NCBI GenBank assembly: GCA_003131315.1 | Contig: PKUV01000140.1 | Span: 1 to 64,000 of the forward strand | Reading direction: 5' to 3' | Origin: Acidobacteriaceae bacterium | GTDB taxonomy: Bacteria > Acidobacteriota > Terriglobia > Terriglobales > Acidobacteriaceae | Length of the DNA: 64,000 nucleotides | Part shown: positions 8,274 to 16,471 of the stretch, piece by piece | Layout: each line of letters starts with the position of its first letter | Position numbering within the stretch: the stretch's first letter is position 1 | Notes under the pieces: model-generated | What the model saw: only the letters and a program-made list of their open reading frames with translations | What the model was told of the DNA's origin: nothing | The model's database searches: none | Translations under genes and position numbers: made by a program

Positions 8274-8828
8274 CTACTCGAATTTTTCAGCCTGCTGGAA
8301 AGGCACACCACGCTGGTCTTTTGCAGAGACGATCGCGGAGACGACCGGTTCGCCGTCGAGTTGCCACGCGATCTTCAACGCAGGATCATTCCACGCCACC
8401 GTGCGTTCGTGCTCGGGCGCATAAAAGTCCGTCGTTTTATAGAGGACATGGGCGGTCTGGGACATGACTCGGAAGCCGTGAGCAAATCCGCGCGGAATCC
8501 ATAAAATGTGTTTGTTGTCGCCGGAAAGTTTGAAGGATTCCCATTTTCCGAAGGTGGGAGAGGTGCGGCGGAGGTCGAGCGCGACATCAAGAATCTCGCC
8601 GGTGATGGCGCGAATGAGTTTTCCCTGGGGCTGGTAAATCTGGTAATGCAAGCCGCGGATGACATTTTTCTCGGAATAGGAATGATTGTCCTGTACGAAT
8701 GGCTCCGGAATGCCGAGCTCGGCAAACGTGCGCTGATTGTAGCTTTCCAGAAAGAAGCCGCGGTCGTCGCCGAACACACGCGGTTCGAGGAGCAGAAGTC
8801 CGGGGAGGCTGGTGGCGATTTTTTTCAT
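8274..8828 (-). CDS. rfbC: dTDP-4-dehydrorhamnose 3,5-epimerase
   Basis: A 184-residue RmlC-type cupin of standard length. RVFGDDRGFFLESYN, the catalytic-His region NVIRGLHYQ, GEILDVALDLRRTSPTFG and IPRGFAHGF are all present. It epimerises C3 and C5 of dTDP-4-keto-6-deoxyglucose, the third step to dTDP-L-rhamnose. It is the last gene of rfbB-rfbA-rfbC. Its ATG lies inside the fifth copy of a 14-nt tandem repeat that fills most of the rfbA-rfbC gap, with no Shine-Dalgarno visible. Its stop is 7 nt from the convergent PilZ-TonB stop. Confidence 0.97.
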   Translation of the reverse strand: MKKIATSLPGLLLLEPRVFGDDRGFFLESYNQRTFAELGIPEPFVQDNHSYSEKNVIRGLHYQIYQPQGKLIRAITGEILDVALDLRRTSPTFGKWESFKLSGDNKHILWIPRGFAHGFRVMSQTAHVLYKTTDFYAPEHERTVAWNDPALKIAWQLDGEPVVSAIVSAKDQRGVPFQQAEKFE

Positions 8829-8893
8829 CGGACGATATTCATCGGCAGATCTTAATTGGACGATCTTAATCGGACTGTCTAAATCGGACGACC
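8824..8893 (-). repeat. Five-copy 14-nt tandem repeat in the rfbA-rfbC junction
   Basis: Read on the minus strand the 70 bp divide exactly into five 14-mers: GGTCGTCCGATTTA, GACAGTCCGATTAA, GATCGTCCAATTAA, GATCTGCCGATGAA and TATCGTCCGATGAA. The last contains the rfbC start codon. The array begins about 19 nt after the rfbA stop. A 14-nt unit changes spacing by a non-multiple of three, so copy number could affect translational coupling. That is inference. Confidence 0.85.
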
Positions 8894-8911
8894 ATGGAAA
8901 CTACTCCCAAA

Positions 8912-9811
8912 TTAGAAGACGCGTTCCCGCAGCAATTGCAGGAGGTAAGCGCCGTATCCGTTGTTGCGCATCGGCTGGGCCAGCGCTTCCAGTTGCGCGG
9001 CGGTGATGTAGCCGGAGCGATAGGCGATTTCCTCGGGGCATGCGACCATGAGGCCCTGGCGCTTCTGCAGGGTCTGAATGAATAAAGAGGCTTCCATTAA
9101 GGCTTCGTGCGTGCCCGTGTCGAGCCAGGCCGTGCCTCGGCCCATCACGCAGACGTTGAGTTGATTGCGCTCGAGATACACGCGATTGACGTCGGTGATT
9201 TCAAGTTCGCCGCGGTTCGAAGGCTTGAGACTCGCGGCAATTTCGACGACCTGCCGATCGTAAAAATAAAGTCCGGTGACGGCGTAACGGGATTTGGGCT
9301 GCTTCGGCTTCTCTTCAATGCTAAGCGCCTTCCCATGCGGATCGAACTCGACGACGCCGTAGCGCTCGGGGTCATTCACGGGGTACGCAAAAACGCGAGC
9401 GCCTTTGGGCTGGAGCGTAGCTGCGCGCAATTCCTTGACGAGGTCGTGTCCGTAGAAAATGTTGTCGCCGAGCACGAGCGCGCAACCGCCAGAGCCGATA
9501 AATTCCTTGCCGATCAGAAATGCCTGGGCAATGCCTTCGGGTTTCGGTTGAACCGCGTACTGGAAATGGACGCCGAACCGCGAGCCATCGCCAAGTAAAT
9601 GCTGAAAGCGGGGCAAATCCTCGGGGGTGGAGATGAGCAGAATGTCGCGGATGCCGGCCAGCATCAGCGTGGAGAGCGGGTAGTACACCATCGGTTTGTC
9701 GTACACCGGCAGCAGGCTTTTGGCGATACCGTGGGTGACGGGATAGAGGCGCGTGCCCGATCCTCCCGCCAGAATGATGCCTTTGTAATTCGGTGGCGCG
9801 GTTTTGCTCAT
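8912..9811 (-). CDS. rfbA: Glucose-1-phosphate thymidylyltransferase
   Basis: A 299-residue RmlA nucleotidyltransferase. The N-terminal [16 protein letters not shown] is the nucleotide-binding signature. [52 protein letters not shown] and [15 protein letters not shown] follow as in RmlA1/A2 enzymes. It makes dTDP-glucose from dTTP and glucose-1-phosphate, the first step to dTDP-rhamnose. It lies 27 nt after rfbB in the same direction. The C-terminus ([12 protein letters not shown]) is complete. Confidence 0.97.
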   Translation of the reverse strand: MSKTAPPNYKGIILAGGSGTRLYPVTHGIAKSLLPVYDKPMVYYPLSTLMLAGIRDILLISTPEDLPRFQHLLGDGSRFGVHFQYAVQPKPEGIAQAFLIGKEFIGSGGCALVLGDNIFYGHDLVKELRAATLQPKGARVFAYPVNDPERYGVVEFDPHGKALSIEEKPKQPKSRYAVTGLYFYDRQVVEIAASLKPSNRGELEITDVNRVYLERNQLNVCVMGRGTAWLDTGTHEALMEASLFIQTLQKRQGLMVACPEEIAYRSGYITAAQLEALAQPMRNNGYGAYLLQLLRERVF

Positions 9812-9838
9812 GTCGAGTTTCAGTCTCAGCTTTCCGTC

Positions 9839-10912
9839 TCAACGCTCAGTGGCGTAATGTTTCGCCATCCATTGACGATAGCTGCCGCTGGTGACATCAC
9901 GGACCCAGTCTTCGTGTTCAAGATACCAGCGGACGGTCTTGCGTATGCCGCTCTCAAACGTCTCCAGCGGGCGCCAGTGTAGTTCGCGCTCGATTTTGCG
10001 CGTGTCCATCGCGTAGCGACGGTCGTGGCCGGGGCGGTCTTTGACGAAGGAGACGAGCTTGCTGTGTGGAACGGCGGGGTCGTTCGGGCGCAGCTCGTCC
10101 AGCAGTCTGCAAATGGCTCCGATAATTTCCAGGTTCTTTTTTTCGCTTTGCCCACCGATGTTGTAGGTTTCTCCGACGCGGCCGTTTGAGAGCACGGTGC
10201 GAATGGCGCGGCAGTGGTCCTCGACGTAGAGCCAGTCGCGAACGTTCTTGCCGTCGCCATAAACCGGGAGCGGCTTGCCGGCGCACGCATTCAGGATCAT
10301 CAGCGGGATCAGTTTTTCGGGAAACTGGTGGGGTCCGTAATTATTGGAGCAGTTGGTGGTTAGAGCGGGAAGGCCATAGGTATGGCGATAGGCGCGGACC
10401 AGATGATCGGAAGCCGCTTTGGACGCGGAGTACGGGCTGTTGGGCGCGTAGGGGGTGGTCTCGCTGAAGGCCGGGTCGTTGGGGCCGAGCGATCCGTAGA
10501 CTTCATCGGTGGAGACGTGCAGGAAACGGAACGATGCGCGATCGGGTTCCGGAAGCGCCGACCAGTAGGCTCGCGCTTCTTCGAGCAGGCTGAACGTGCC
10601 GTTGACGTTGGTGCGGACGAAATCATCGGGGCCGTGGATGGAGCGGTCAACGTGGCTCTCGGCGGCGAAGTGAACGATGGCACGCGGTTGTTCGCTCCGC
10701 AGCAAGTTTCGCAATAGCTCGCGATCGCCGATGTCGCCCTGCCCGAAGCAATAGCGCGGATGGGCTTCGACGGCACGCAGATTGTTGAGATTGCCCGCAT
10801 ACGTCAGCTTGTCGAGATTCAGGATGCGCGCGCGTTCAGAGGCAATCCATTGCAGAATGAAGTTCGAGCCAATGAAGCCAGCGCCACCGGTGACGAGGAT
10901 GAGATCTTCCAT
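9839..10912 (-). CDS. rfbB: dTDP-glucose 4,6-dehydratase
   Basis: A 357-residue RmlB of the extended SDR family. The NAD-binding start is [24 protein letters not shown] carries the catalytic Thr-Asp-Glu, and [10 protein letters not shown] holds the YxxxK pair. [15 protein letters not shown] and the '[11 protein letters not shown]' segment are typical of the subfamily. It converts dTDP-glucose to dTDP-4-keto-6-deoxyglucose. As first gene of rfbB-rfbA-rfbC it should hold the promoter, within the 94 nt between 10913 and 11006. Confidence 0.97.
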   Translation of the reverse strand: MEDLILVTGGAGFIGSNFILQWIASERARILNLDKLTYAGNLNNLRAVEAHPRYCFGQGDIGDRELLRNLLRSEQPRAIVHFAAESHVDRSIHGPDDFVRTNVNGTFSLLEEARAYWSALPEPDRASFRFLHVSTDEVYGSLGPNDPAFSETTPYAPNSPYSASKAASDHLVRAYRHTYGLPALTTNCSNNYGPHQFPEKLIPLMILNACAGKPLPVYGDGKNVRDWLYVEDHCRAIRTVLSNGRVGETYNIGGQSEKKNLEIIGAICRLLDELRPNDPAVPHSKLVSFVKDRPGHDRRYAMDTRKIERELHWRPLETFESGIRKTVRWYLEHEDWVRDVTSGSYRQWMAKHYATER

Positions 10913-11006
10913 GCTAGAAATGCCGCATCGCGCAAAGACCCTGCGTTCCGATTCTAATCAAAGCCGGACGCGAAGTCGTGCCCAGCCTCGGCGGCGGGGG
11001 TCCAGA

Positions 11007-11555
11007 TCAGGCGGGTACGGTCTGGCTGGGGGCGACAGCTTCGGTGTCGAAGACCGTCGCCAGGCCATGAATTACAGACGCCAGGCGCACCGCCGCGAGG
11101 ATCGATTCCTCCGACATGCCTTTGTTGCGGAGAACCTGCTCGTGAGAATCGACGCAGGCTCCGCAGCCATTGATCGCCGAGACGGCCGTACACCAGAGTT
11201 CGAAATCGACTGGATCGATGCCGTGGGTGCGCAAAACGTTCATGCGCAGGCGGGCTGGCAGAGTGGCGTACTTTGGGTTCTTTGCCAGGTACTGGAAGCG
11301 GTAATAGATATTGTTCATGCCCATGACGGCGGCGGCGCCCTTGGCCGCTTCCAGAGCTTGCGGCGACAGGTGCGAAGCCGCTTCCGCGAGCACGGTCTGA
11401 AGGACTTGCGGGTTGCGGGACGCGATGGCGGATGCGGCCATGGTGCCCCAGATCTGCTGCTCGTTCAGTTCCTGCTGTTGCAGCAGCGTCGACAAGTTCA
11501 GTTTTAAATCTTTGGCGTACGCGGGCACGGTATCGAGAAGTTCATTCAGGGTCAT
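11007..11555 (-). CDS. ahpD: Alkyl hydroperoxidase D (AhpD, CMD family)
   Basis: A 182-residue carboxymuconolactone-decarboxylase-fold protein. The redox motif NGCGACVDSHEQVL gives Cys131, Cys134 and His138, the CxxC-x3-H catalytic set of mycobacterial AhpD. In that system AhpD reduces AhpC and is itself recharged by lipoamide. The length matches AhpD and the active site is complete. The partner ahpC lies upstream on the same strand, but 316 nt away, with two palindromic elements between them. ahpCD is often a tight operon, so insertion after operon formation is likely. Confidence 0.95.
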   Translation of the reverse strand: MTLNELLDTVPAYAKDLKLNLSTLLQQQELNEQQIWGTMAASAIASRNPQVLQTVLAEAASHLSPQALEAAKGAAAVMGMNNIYYRFQYLAKNPKYATLPARLRMNVLRTHGIDPVDFELWCTAVSAINGCGACVDSHEQVLRNKGMSEESILAAVRLASVIHGLATVFDTEAVAPSQTVPA

Positions 11556-11592
11556 AGGGTACTCACATTTAGTTGGTCACACTTAGGGAATC

Positions 11593-11732
11593 TCTGATTA
11601 AGTTCGTTTCGGGATAGCTTTGGGTAGGGCACGGCTTCAGCCGTGCCGTTAGGGCCCGCCAAACAAGCGGCTTTAGCCGCTGAGGCCCACTTTCGCAAAG
11701 CACCCCAACTCGCCAACGAACACTTAATCAGA
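11593..11732. repeat. MITE-like palindromic element with about 17-bp terminal inverted repeats
   Basis: Outer ends are TCTGATTAAGTTCGTT at 11593 and AACGAACACTTAATCAGA at 11715, an imperfect inverted repeat. Inside are two short perfect hairpins: GGCACGGCT/AGCCGTGCC (11628-11647) and AGCGGCT/AGCCGCT (11666-11681). The whole 140 bp can fold back on itself and codes for no protein. It sits between ahpC and ahpD. Confidence 0.75.
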
Positions 11733-11787
11733 CCTTCCTTAGGAGTCCGCGGTGAATGGTCGTGCACGAGCTACACCACTCATGAAT

Positions 11788-11860
11788 TGTCATCCTGAGC
11801 GAAGCGAAGGACCTGCTGTTCGCCGCGACAGCAGATCCTTCGCTTCGCTCAGGATGACAA
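11788..11860. repeat. Perfectly folded 33-bp-arm hairpin of the GTCATCCTGAGCGAAGCG repeat
   Basis: The left arm begins TTGTCATCCTGAGCGAAGCG; the right arm is its reverse complement with one difference (GGACCTG against GATCTG). The loop is about 7 nt. A single arm of the same sequence occurs at 2299-2324 and a related start (GTTGTCATCCCGACGA) at 28494. It lies 11 nt beyond the ahpC stop, so it may end ahpC transcripts. Confidence 0.85.
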
Positions 11861-11871
11861 AAGTTTGCAAA

Positions 11872-12411
11872 TTACACGACGAGTGTCGGTTCGCCCTTCT
11901 TCCAGTTGCAGGGGCAGAGTTCGTCGGTCTGCAACGCATCGAGCACGCGCAGAACTTCCTGCGGATTCCGTCCGACGGAGAGGTCGGTCACCATCACGAA
12001 ACGGATGATCCCCTCCGGGTCGACGATGAAGGTGGCACGCTGAGCAACGCCGGCTTTAGGATCAAGAATGCCAAGCGCTTCCGAGAGATCGCGTTTGATG
12101 TCCGCCAGCATGGGGAACGGCAGGTTGTGCAGGTCTTCGTGGTGAACGCGCCAGGCGCGGTGCACGAACTCGGAGTCGGTGCTGCCGCCGAGGATTTGTG
12201 TGTCGCGGTCCAGGAATTCCTTGTTCAGCTTGCCGAAAGCTGCGATTTCCGTGGGGCAAACGAAGGTGAAATCCTTGGGCCAGAAGAAATAAACCTTCCA
12301 CTTGCCGGAGTAGTCGAGGTTGGTGATAGTTTTGAACGCTTTGTCGCTATTGTCGGTGCTGACGGTAGCCGTCAGCGAGTATGAGGGGAATTGTTCACCT
12401 ACTGCTAGCAT
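11872..12411 (-). CDS. ahpC: AhpC-type peroxiredoxin (mycobacterial AhpC-like)
   Basis: A 179-residue 2-Cys peroxiredoxin. The peroxidatic cysteine is Cys52 in KDFTFVCPTEIAAFG, the canonical PxxxTxxC context. The C-terminal ELCPCNWKKGEPTL carries Cys166 and Cys168, the extra cysteine pair typical of AhpC proteins that are reduced by AhpD rather than AhpF. Together with the downstream ahpD this suggests a lipoamide-linked peroxide reductase in the cytoplasm. ATG 12411 follows GGAG a few bases upstream on the minus strand. Regulation cannot be read; no OxyR gene is in the window. Confidence 0.95.
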   Translation of the reverse strand: MLAVGEQFPSYSLTATVSTDNSDKAFKTITNLDYSGKWKVYFFWPKDFTFVCPTEIAAFGKLNKEFLDRDTQILGGSTDSEFVHRAWRVHHEDLHNLPFPMLADIKRDLSEALGILDPKAGVAQRATFIVDPEGIIRFVMVTDLSVGRNPQEVLRVLDALQTDELCPCNWKKGEPTLVV

Positions 12412-12804
12412 TTCGCTTCTCCTAAGTTCTGTTTAATCCAGAGACTGTTTTCATCAAAGATTCTCAGAGTGATGTCCGGCCCTCAAGGGCTAAAGAGTGT
12501 GGGTGAGAACTGGGTCGTCCCTCCGGGACTCGACTCATTCTCTTCCGCTTTTCCCAGCGCTGAAGCGCTGGGCTAAGTTGGTACGCCCCTCCGGGGCTGG
12601 ATGCTTTGTTGGTGCACACCGACTCCACGGAGGACGTCGAATTCCGAAGAAAAATATTCGCAAAAATATTCGCAAACGACAGCGTCTTTTCTCCAACAAG
12701 TTGGATTCGCGAGACTCTGCGCCGGATGCAGATTCTTTCGGCGAGAGAGGGCCTCCGTGTTCCGCAATTTCCGGGTCAGACGACCAGGGCTCGATCCAGC
12801 GGCG
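12412..12804. other. Non-coding gap with palindromes and a 12-nt tandem repeat
   Basis: This 393-nt gap between the exopolysaccharide operon end and ahpC holds no credible gene. It contains the perfect palindrome CCCAGCGCT/AGCGCTGGG (12553-12572, 9-bp arms), GCCCC-TCC-GGGGC (12585-12597), and an exact 12-nt tandem duplication AAAATATTCGCA (12651-12674). The ahpC promoter should lie at its right end. Operon terminator candidates are the palindromes. Confidence 0.6.
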
Positions 12805-15249
12805 CTACCGGACTGCAGAAGTGCGGATCTGGATCTGCTCACTCGGCGTGTGCTCCCTCGGCATGTGCTCGCTCGGGCTCCAGCCCAGCACGTTGTAATA
12901 GGCCGTTTCGATCGATCGGGCGATTTCGGGCCAGAGATATTGGCTCTGGATACGTTCGCGTCCCCGAACGGTGGACTGACGGCGAAGTTCGGGATTGTGG
13001 ACGAGTACGTCGAGCATGCGCTCAAGATCTGCCTGGTCGCCGCGCCGGAAGGTGAAACCGGCGCCCTCGACCACTTCATTATTTTCCGGAATATCGCTGG
13101 TCAGCACGCAGACACCGGCGGCCATGGCATCGAGAAGAGCCAGGGACAGGCCCTCCAGTTCAGACGGCAGCACGAACAGAGCGGCATTGGAGAGAAGCTC
13201 TTCGAGATCGCTTCCCGAGACCCAGGGAAGGAAACGGATCTGGTCGGATTCGTGGCTGCGCAAGCTCTTGACGTAGGAATCGGAGTGACTCGAGCCTCCG
13301 GCGAGGACGAGTTTCATGCTGGTGTGGAGGGCTTCGAAGGCATTGATAAGGAGATGGCAGTTTTTTTCCGGTGAAAACCTGCCTAAGAAAAGGACGTAGT
13401 TGTCCGGGAGGAGATCCCACTCGATCAGTTGCCGGGGGAGGCGCCGGGGCGCTAGCGTGGCTCCGTTCGGGACGTAGATAGTATCGCGCTTGTACTGTTG
13501 GCGGTAGTGCTGCTGCAGGGTGCGCGAGACGACCATGGTGGCATCGGGCGAGGAAACCGCAGCAGCTTCTCCCCAGCGCAGTACGCGCGACGCGATCCGG
13601 CCCCACTTACCGCGCTGCCAGTCGAGACCCTGAACGGTGACGACGGTCTTCTTACCGGCAAGCCGCGGAAGAAAAGAAAACAACGCCGGTCCCAGGCAGT
13701 GGTAATGGACGACATCGTAGTCCGACGTCATGGCATCCACTGTGCTCAACAGAGTATGGACGACAGTTTCCAGATGCTTGGAGCGGATGGTCGGCAACCG
13801 CCGCACCCGCATGCCGTTGTGCGTGTCCATGGGAGGAGTGAAATAGCTGCGGCAATATACGGTAACTTCGTGCCCCAGGCGGGCCAGTTCGTGGCCAGCC
13901 TGCTCGTAGTAGGATTCGATGCCGCTGTACTTGGAGACCACGCCGCGACCCCCGATGAACGCGACACGGACGCTGCGGCGTGGGCGTGGGGGCTCAGGCG
14001 CGGCGGGGAAGGAAAGAAGCTTCTTAGGGAATGTGAGCCGGTAGTAGAGTTCGAGCAGCTTCTCCACGTGTTGATCGGGGTCGTGGTTGGCTTTCACGCG
14101 ACTGCGAGCGGCGGCGCCCATCTTCTCGATCAGATCGGGGCGGTCAAACAGAAATCCGATGGAATGAGCGAACTGTTCGCGGTCCCCGTCGGAATAAAGC
14201 AGGCCGGTGACGCCATGTTGGACGAGTTCGCGGCGCGAACCCAGATCGGAGGCGATGACGGGCCGTCCCCAGGCATTGGATTCCAGAATGGATTTCCCCA
14301 AGGTCTCGTAGGCGTGGGACGGAAACACGGAGAAGCTGCAACCGGCGATGAGTTTCTGGAGTTTCTCGCCATGGACCATGCCGGCGAACAGGACTTGGTT
14401 CAAGTTCAATTCTTGTGCCAGCGCCTCGAGTCGGGGACGCTCGGGACCGTCTCCCGCGATGACGAGAGGAATGTGTGGTAGCCGCACCATGGCGCGCAAG
14501 AGCTCATAGACGCCTTTCTCTGGAGAGAGCCGGCCGAAGTAGAGCAGGTATCCTTCATCGGTGGTGAGGTGTTCGTCGGGGGGCAGCGCCTGGAAGTGGG
14601 GCAGGACTTCGATGCGTTGCGCAGGGAAACCGCTGGCGATCAACTTGTTGCGCACGAATTCGCTGGGAGCCAGGAACATGTCCACGCAGCGTTCGTAAGT
14701 TCGCAACCATTTGTGCAGGTATGCTTCGGCGGCAAGGACCACCGCGCTGGAACGCGGTCCGGTATAGCAACCTTTCGTAGCGGCGTGGTGGAAAGCACCG
14801 TGACTGCAGAGTTCGCAAGGGTGAGCATCGGCGACAAAATTGTAGGTTGGGCACAAAATCTTGAAATCGTTCAGGTGGTAGAGCACGGGGATCCCCTGGT
14901 GCTTTAGTTCCCAGAGAATCGAGGGCGACAAGTGGTGGTAGATTCCGCGAACGTGCGCCAGATCGGGTGAAAAATCAGCCAGGCAACTGCGCATAGCGCG
15001 CCGGGCCGATGGTGAATAGATGGCGTGCGCTGCCATCTTAACCTTCTTCAGAAAACCGGCGTTTGGATCCTTGAAGTCAAGATGCGGAATGCGATAACTG
15101 CGGCCTGTAAAAGCGGGAGTACGGCCGTGGTCCATACTGAACAGAGCGGTTTCCTGGCCGCGCTGATCCATCTGGTGGATGAGGTCGAAGAGGTACGCTT
15201 CAGTGCCGCTAAACGGATAGTCGTACTTGTTGCAATACAGGATGCGCAT
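12805..15249 (-). CDS. Tandem double GT4 glycosyltransferase
   Basis: An 814-residue protein carrying two complete GT-B (GT4-like) transferases in one chain. The first opens with MRILYCNKYDYPFSGTEAYL and ends with LYFGRLSPEKGVYELL and a YETLGKSILE motif. The second begins near residue 425 with VRVAFIGGRGVVSKYSGIES (a DUF1972-like start) and has FLGRFSPEKNCHLL and PSELEGLSLALLDAM. The DUF1972 type includes rhamnosyltransferases, which fits the nearby rfb genes; this is inference. The start is set at MRIL (15249), overlapping the upstream gene by 41 nt; ATG 15294 is possible. The last residues come from three copies of a 15-nt repeat. Confidence 0.9.
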   Translation of the reverse strand: MRILYCNKYDYPFSGTEAYLFDLIHQMDQRGQETALFSMDHGRTPAFTGRSYRIPHLDFKDPNAGFLKKVKMAAHAIYSPSARRAMRSCLADFSPDLAHVRGIYHHLSPSILWELKHQGIPVLYHLNDFKILCPTYNFVADAHPCELCSHGAFHHAATKGCYTGPRSSAVVLAAEAYLHKWLRTYERCVDMFLAPSEFVRNKLIASGFPAQRIEVLPHFQALPPDEHLTTDEGYLLYFGRLSPEKGVYELLRAMVRLPHIPLVIAGDGPERPRLEALAQELNLNQVLFAGMVHGEKLQKLIAGCSFSVFPSHAYETLGKSILESNAWGRPVIASDLGSRRELVQHGVTGLLYSDGDREQFAHSIGFLFDRPDLIEKMGAAARSRVKANHDPDQHVEKLLELYYRLTFPKKLLSFPAAPEPPRPRRSVRVAFIGGRGVVSKYSGIESYYEQAGHELARLGHEVTVYCRSYFTPPMDTHNGMRVRRLPTIRSKHLETVVHTLLSTVDAMTSDYDVVHYHCLGPALFSFLPRLAGKKTVVTVQGLDWQRGKWGRIASRVLRWGEAAAVSSPDATMVVSRTLQQHYRQQYKRDTIYVPNGATLAPRRLPRQLIEWDLLPDNYVLFLGRFSPEKNCHLLINAFEALHTSMKLVLAGGSSHSDSYVKSLRSHESDQIRFLPWVSGSDLEELLSNAALFVLPSELEGLSLALLDAMAAGVCVLTSDIPENNEVVEGAGFTFRRGDQADLERMLDVLVHNPELRRQSTVRGRERIQSQYLWPEIARSIETAYYNVLGWSPSEHMPREHTPSEQIQIRTSAVR
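12837..12881 (-). repeat. 15-nt micro-tandem repeat at the 3' end of the double GT4 gene
   Basis: Three consecutive 15-mers on the plus strand: GCTCACTCGGCGTGT, GCTCCCTCGGCATGT and GCTCGCTCGGGCTCC. They encode the pentapeptide-like tail PSEHM-PREHT-PSEQI of the glycosyltransferase. Confidence 0.75.
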
Positions 15250-16471
15250 GGTCACCGTCCGATTGGGGAATGCGGGCCAGGAGTTGCTCCGCAAAAGCGC
15301 GTAGATTTCGCTGGCGGTTATAGGAAGCGGCGATGCTGGCCGCGGCCGCGCGCTGGATTCCGGCCAGAGAAGCTTTGTGGCCCTGAATCCAACTGACGGC
15401 GCTGACGAAATCGGGTAAAGAGCCAGGTTGATAAAGAAATCCGGTGCGCTGGTGCTCGACCAGTTCGGGAATCCCGGTAATGGCAGGAGCCAGCACGAGT
15501 TTTTCGTGAGCCATGGCCTCCATCAGGACCACCGGGATTCCTTCGCTCTTGCTGGTCATGACGACCAGGTCGGCGTAGCGGTAATAGCCGGGAAGGTCGG
15601 TGCGAGGCACTTGACCGATCAGGTAAACACGCCCTTGAAGCCCCAATGCCACAATCTGGTTTTCGAGAGCTGTGCGCTCCGGTCCTTCGCCGACGATCCA
15701 GCAGATGAAGTCAAGACCTTGGTCGCGAAGCGCGGCACAGGCCTGGACGAGAAAGCGATAGTCCTTCACCCGATGCAGGCGTCCGACGGAGAGGAGACAG
15801 AACCGCCGGTGGTCCGCCTCGGCTGCGCTGGCGGGTGTGGGCCAGGAAAGCACGCGATCGACCCCAAGACGTTGCACGATGATTTTCTCAGCGGGCGTGG
15901 AAGGGTAGTTGCGGAGAATGTACTGGCGGTTGAAGTCGGAGACCGTTACGCAGAACTGGCAAGCCCGCAGCTTGGCCGAGAGCAGATCCGCGCGCTGCAG
16001 CAGATCGGAGCCGTGCAGGGTGAAGCTGAAGCCGATTCCGAGCAGACGGGCAGCGGCTAAGGCCATCCATGAGGCGAAGTATCCGTGATGAGCGTGGATG
16101 TGCTCGACATTGAGTGGCGCCAGTTGTTCTGCCAGCGCGGCACCCATTACCGTGTGGCCTAGCGCGCGAATGCGGCGGATCGGGGAAGCTCCGCGCTTCC
16201 ACATCAGGGGGCGCAACAGCTGCCAGAGGTTGTGACGATCGGAGGCGAGCCGGCGCACTGCCCGTACAAGCTCATCGTCGGAGAGCGGCTGAAAAAAACG
16301 CGTCTCTTTCCAGAAAGCACGCTCCGCCAAGCTGAGATCATTCGGCGAGACGCGTTTGCCGCTGCAGCAGATCACTTGCGCCCCGCGGCGGCGCAGTTCT
16401 GTAATTTCATCGATCACGTAAGGTTCGAGGGAAGAAGGAAACTCGTTGGCGACGTAGGCGATGGTGGTCAT
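15209..16471 (-). CDS. GT4 family glycosyltransferase
   Basis: A 420-residue GT-B transferase. The N-terminal acceptor domain starts MTTIAYVANEFPSSLEPYV and contains HIHAHHGYFASWMALAAARL and FTLHGSDLL. The donor domain has LLSVGRLHRVKDYRFLVQA and the GT4 signature KSEGIPVVLMEAMAHEKLVLA with GIPELVEHQRTGFLY. It is cytoplasmic and should add a sugar to the lipid-linked repeat unit. Sugar and linkage cannot be inferred. It overlaps the downstream double GT4 and, by 4 nt (ATGA type), the upstream Wzy gene, so translation is likely coupled. Confidence 0.93.
   Translation of the reverse strand: MTTIAYVANEFPSSLEPYVIDEITELRRRGAQVICCSGKRVSPNDLSLAERAFWKETRFFQPLSDDELVRAVRRLASDRHNLWQLLRPLMWKRGASPIRRIRALGHTVMGAALAEQLAPLNVEHIHAHHGYFASWMALAAARLLGIGFSFTLHGSDLLQRADLLSAKLRACQFCVTVSDFNRQYILRNYPSTPAEKIIVQRLGVDRVLSWPTPASAAEADHRRFCLLSVGRLHRVKDYRFLVQACAALRDQGLDFICWIVGEGPERTALENQIVALGLQGRVYLIGQVPRTDLPGYYRYADLVVMTSKSEGIPVVLMEAMAHEKLVLAPAITGIPELVEHQRTGFLYQPGSLPDFVSAVSWIQGHKASLAGIQRAAAASIAASYNRQRNLRAFAEQLLARIPQSDGDHAHPVLQQVRLSV

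Noticed and set aside
12601-13374. Plus-strand ORFs across the 3' end of the double GT4 gene
   Set aside because: Shadows of the minus-strand glycosyltransferase and of the repeat-bearing gap.
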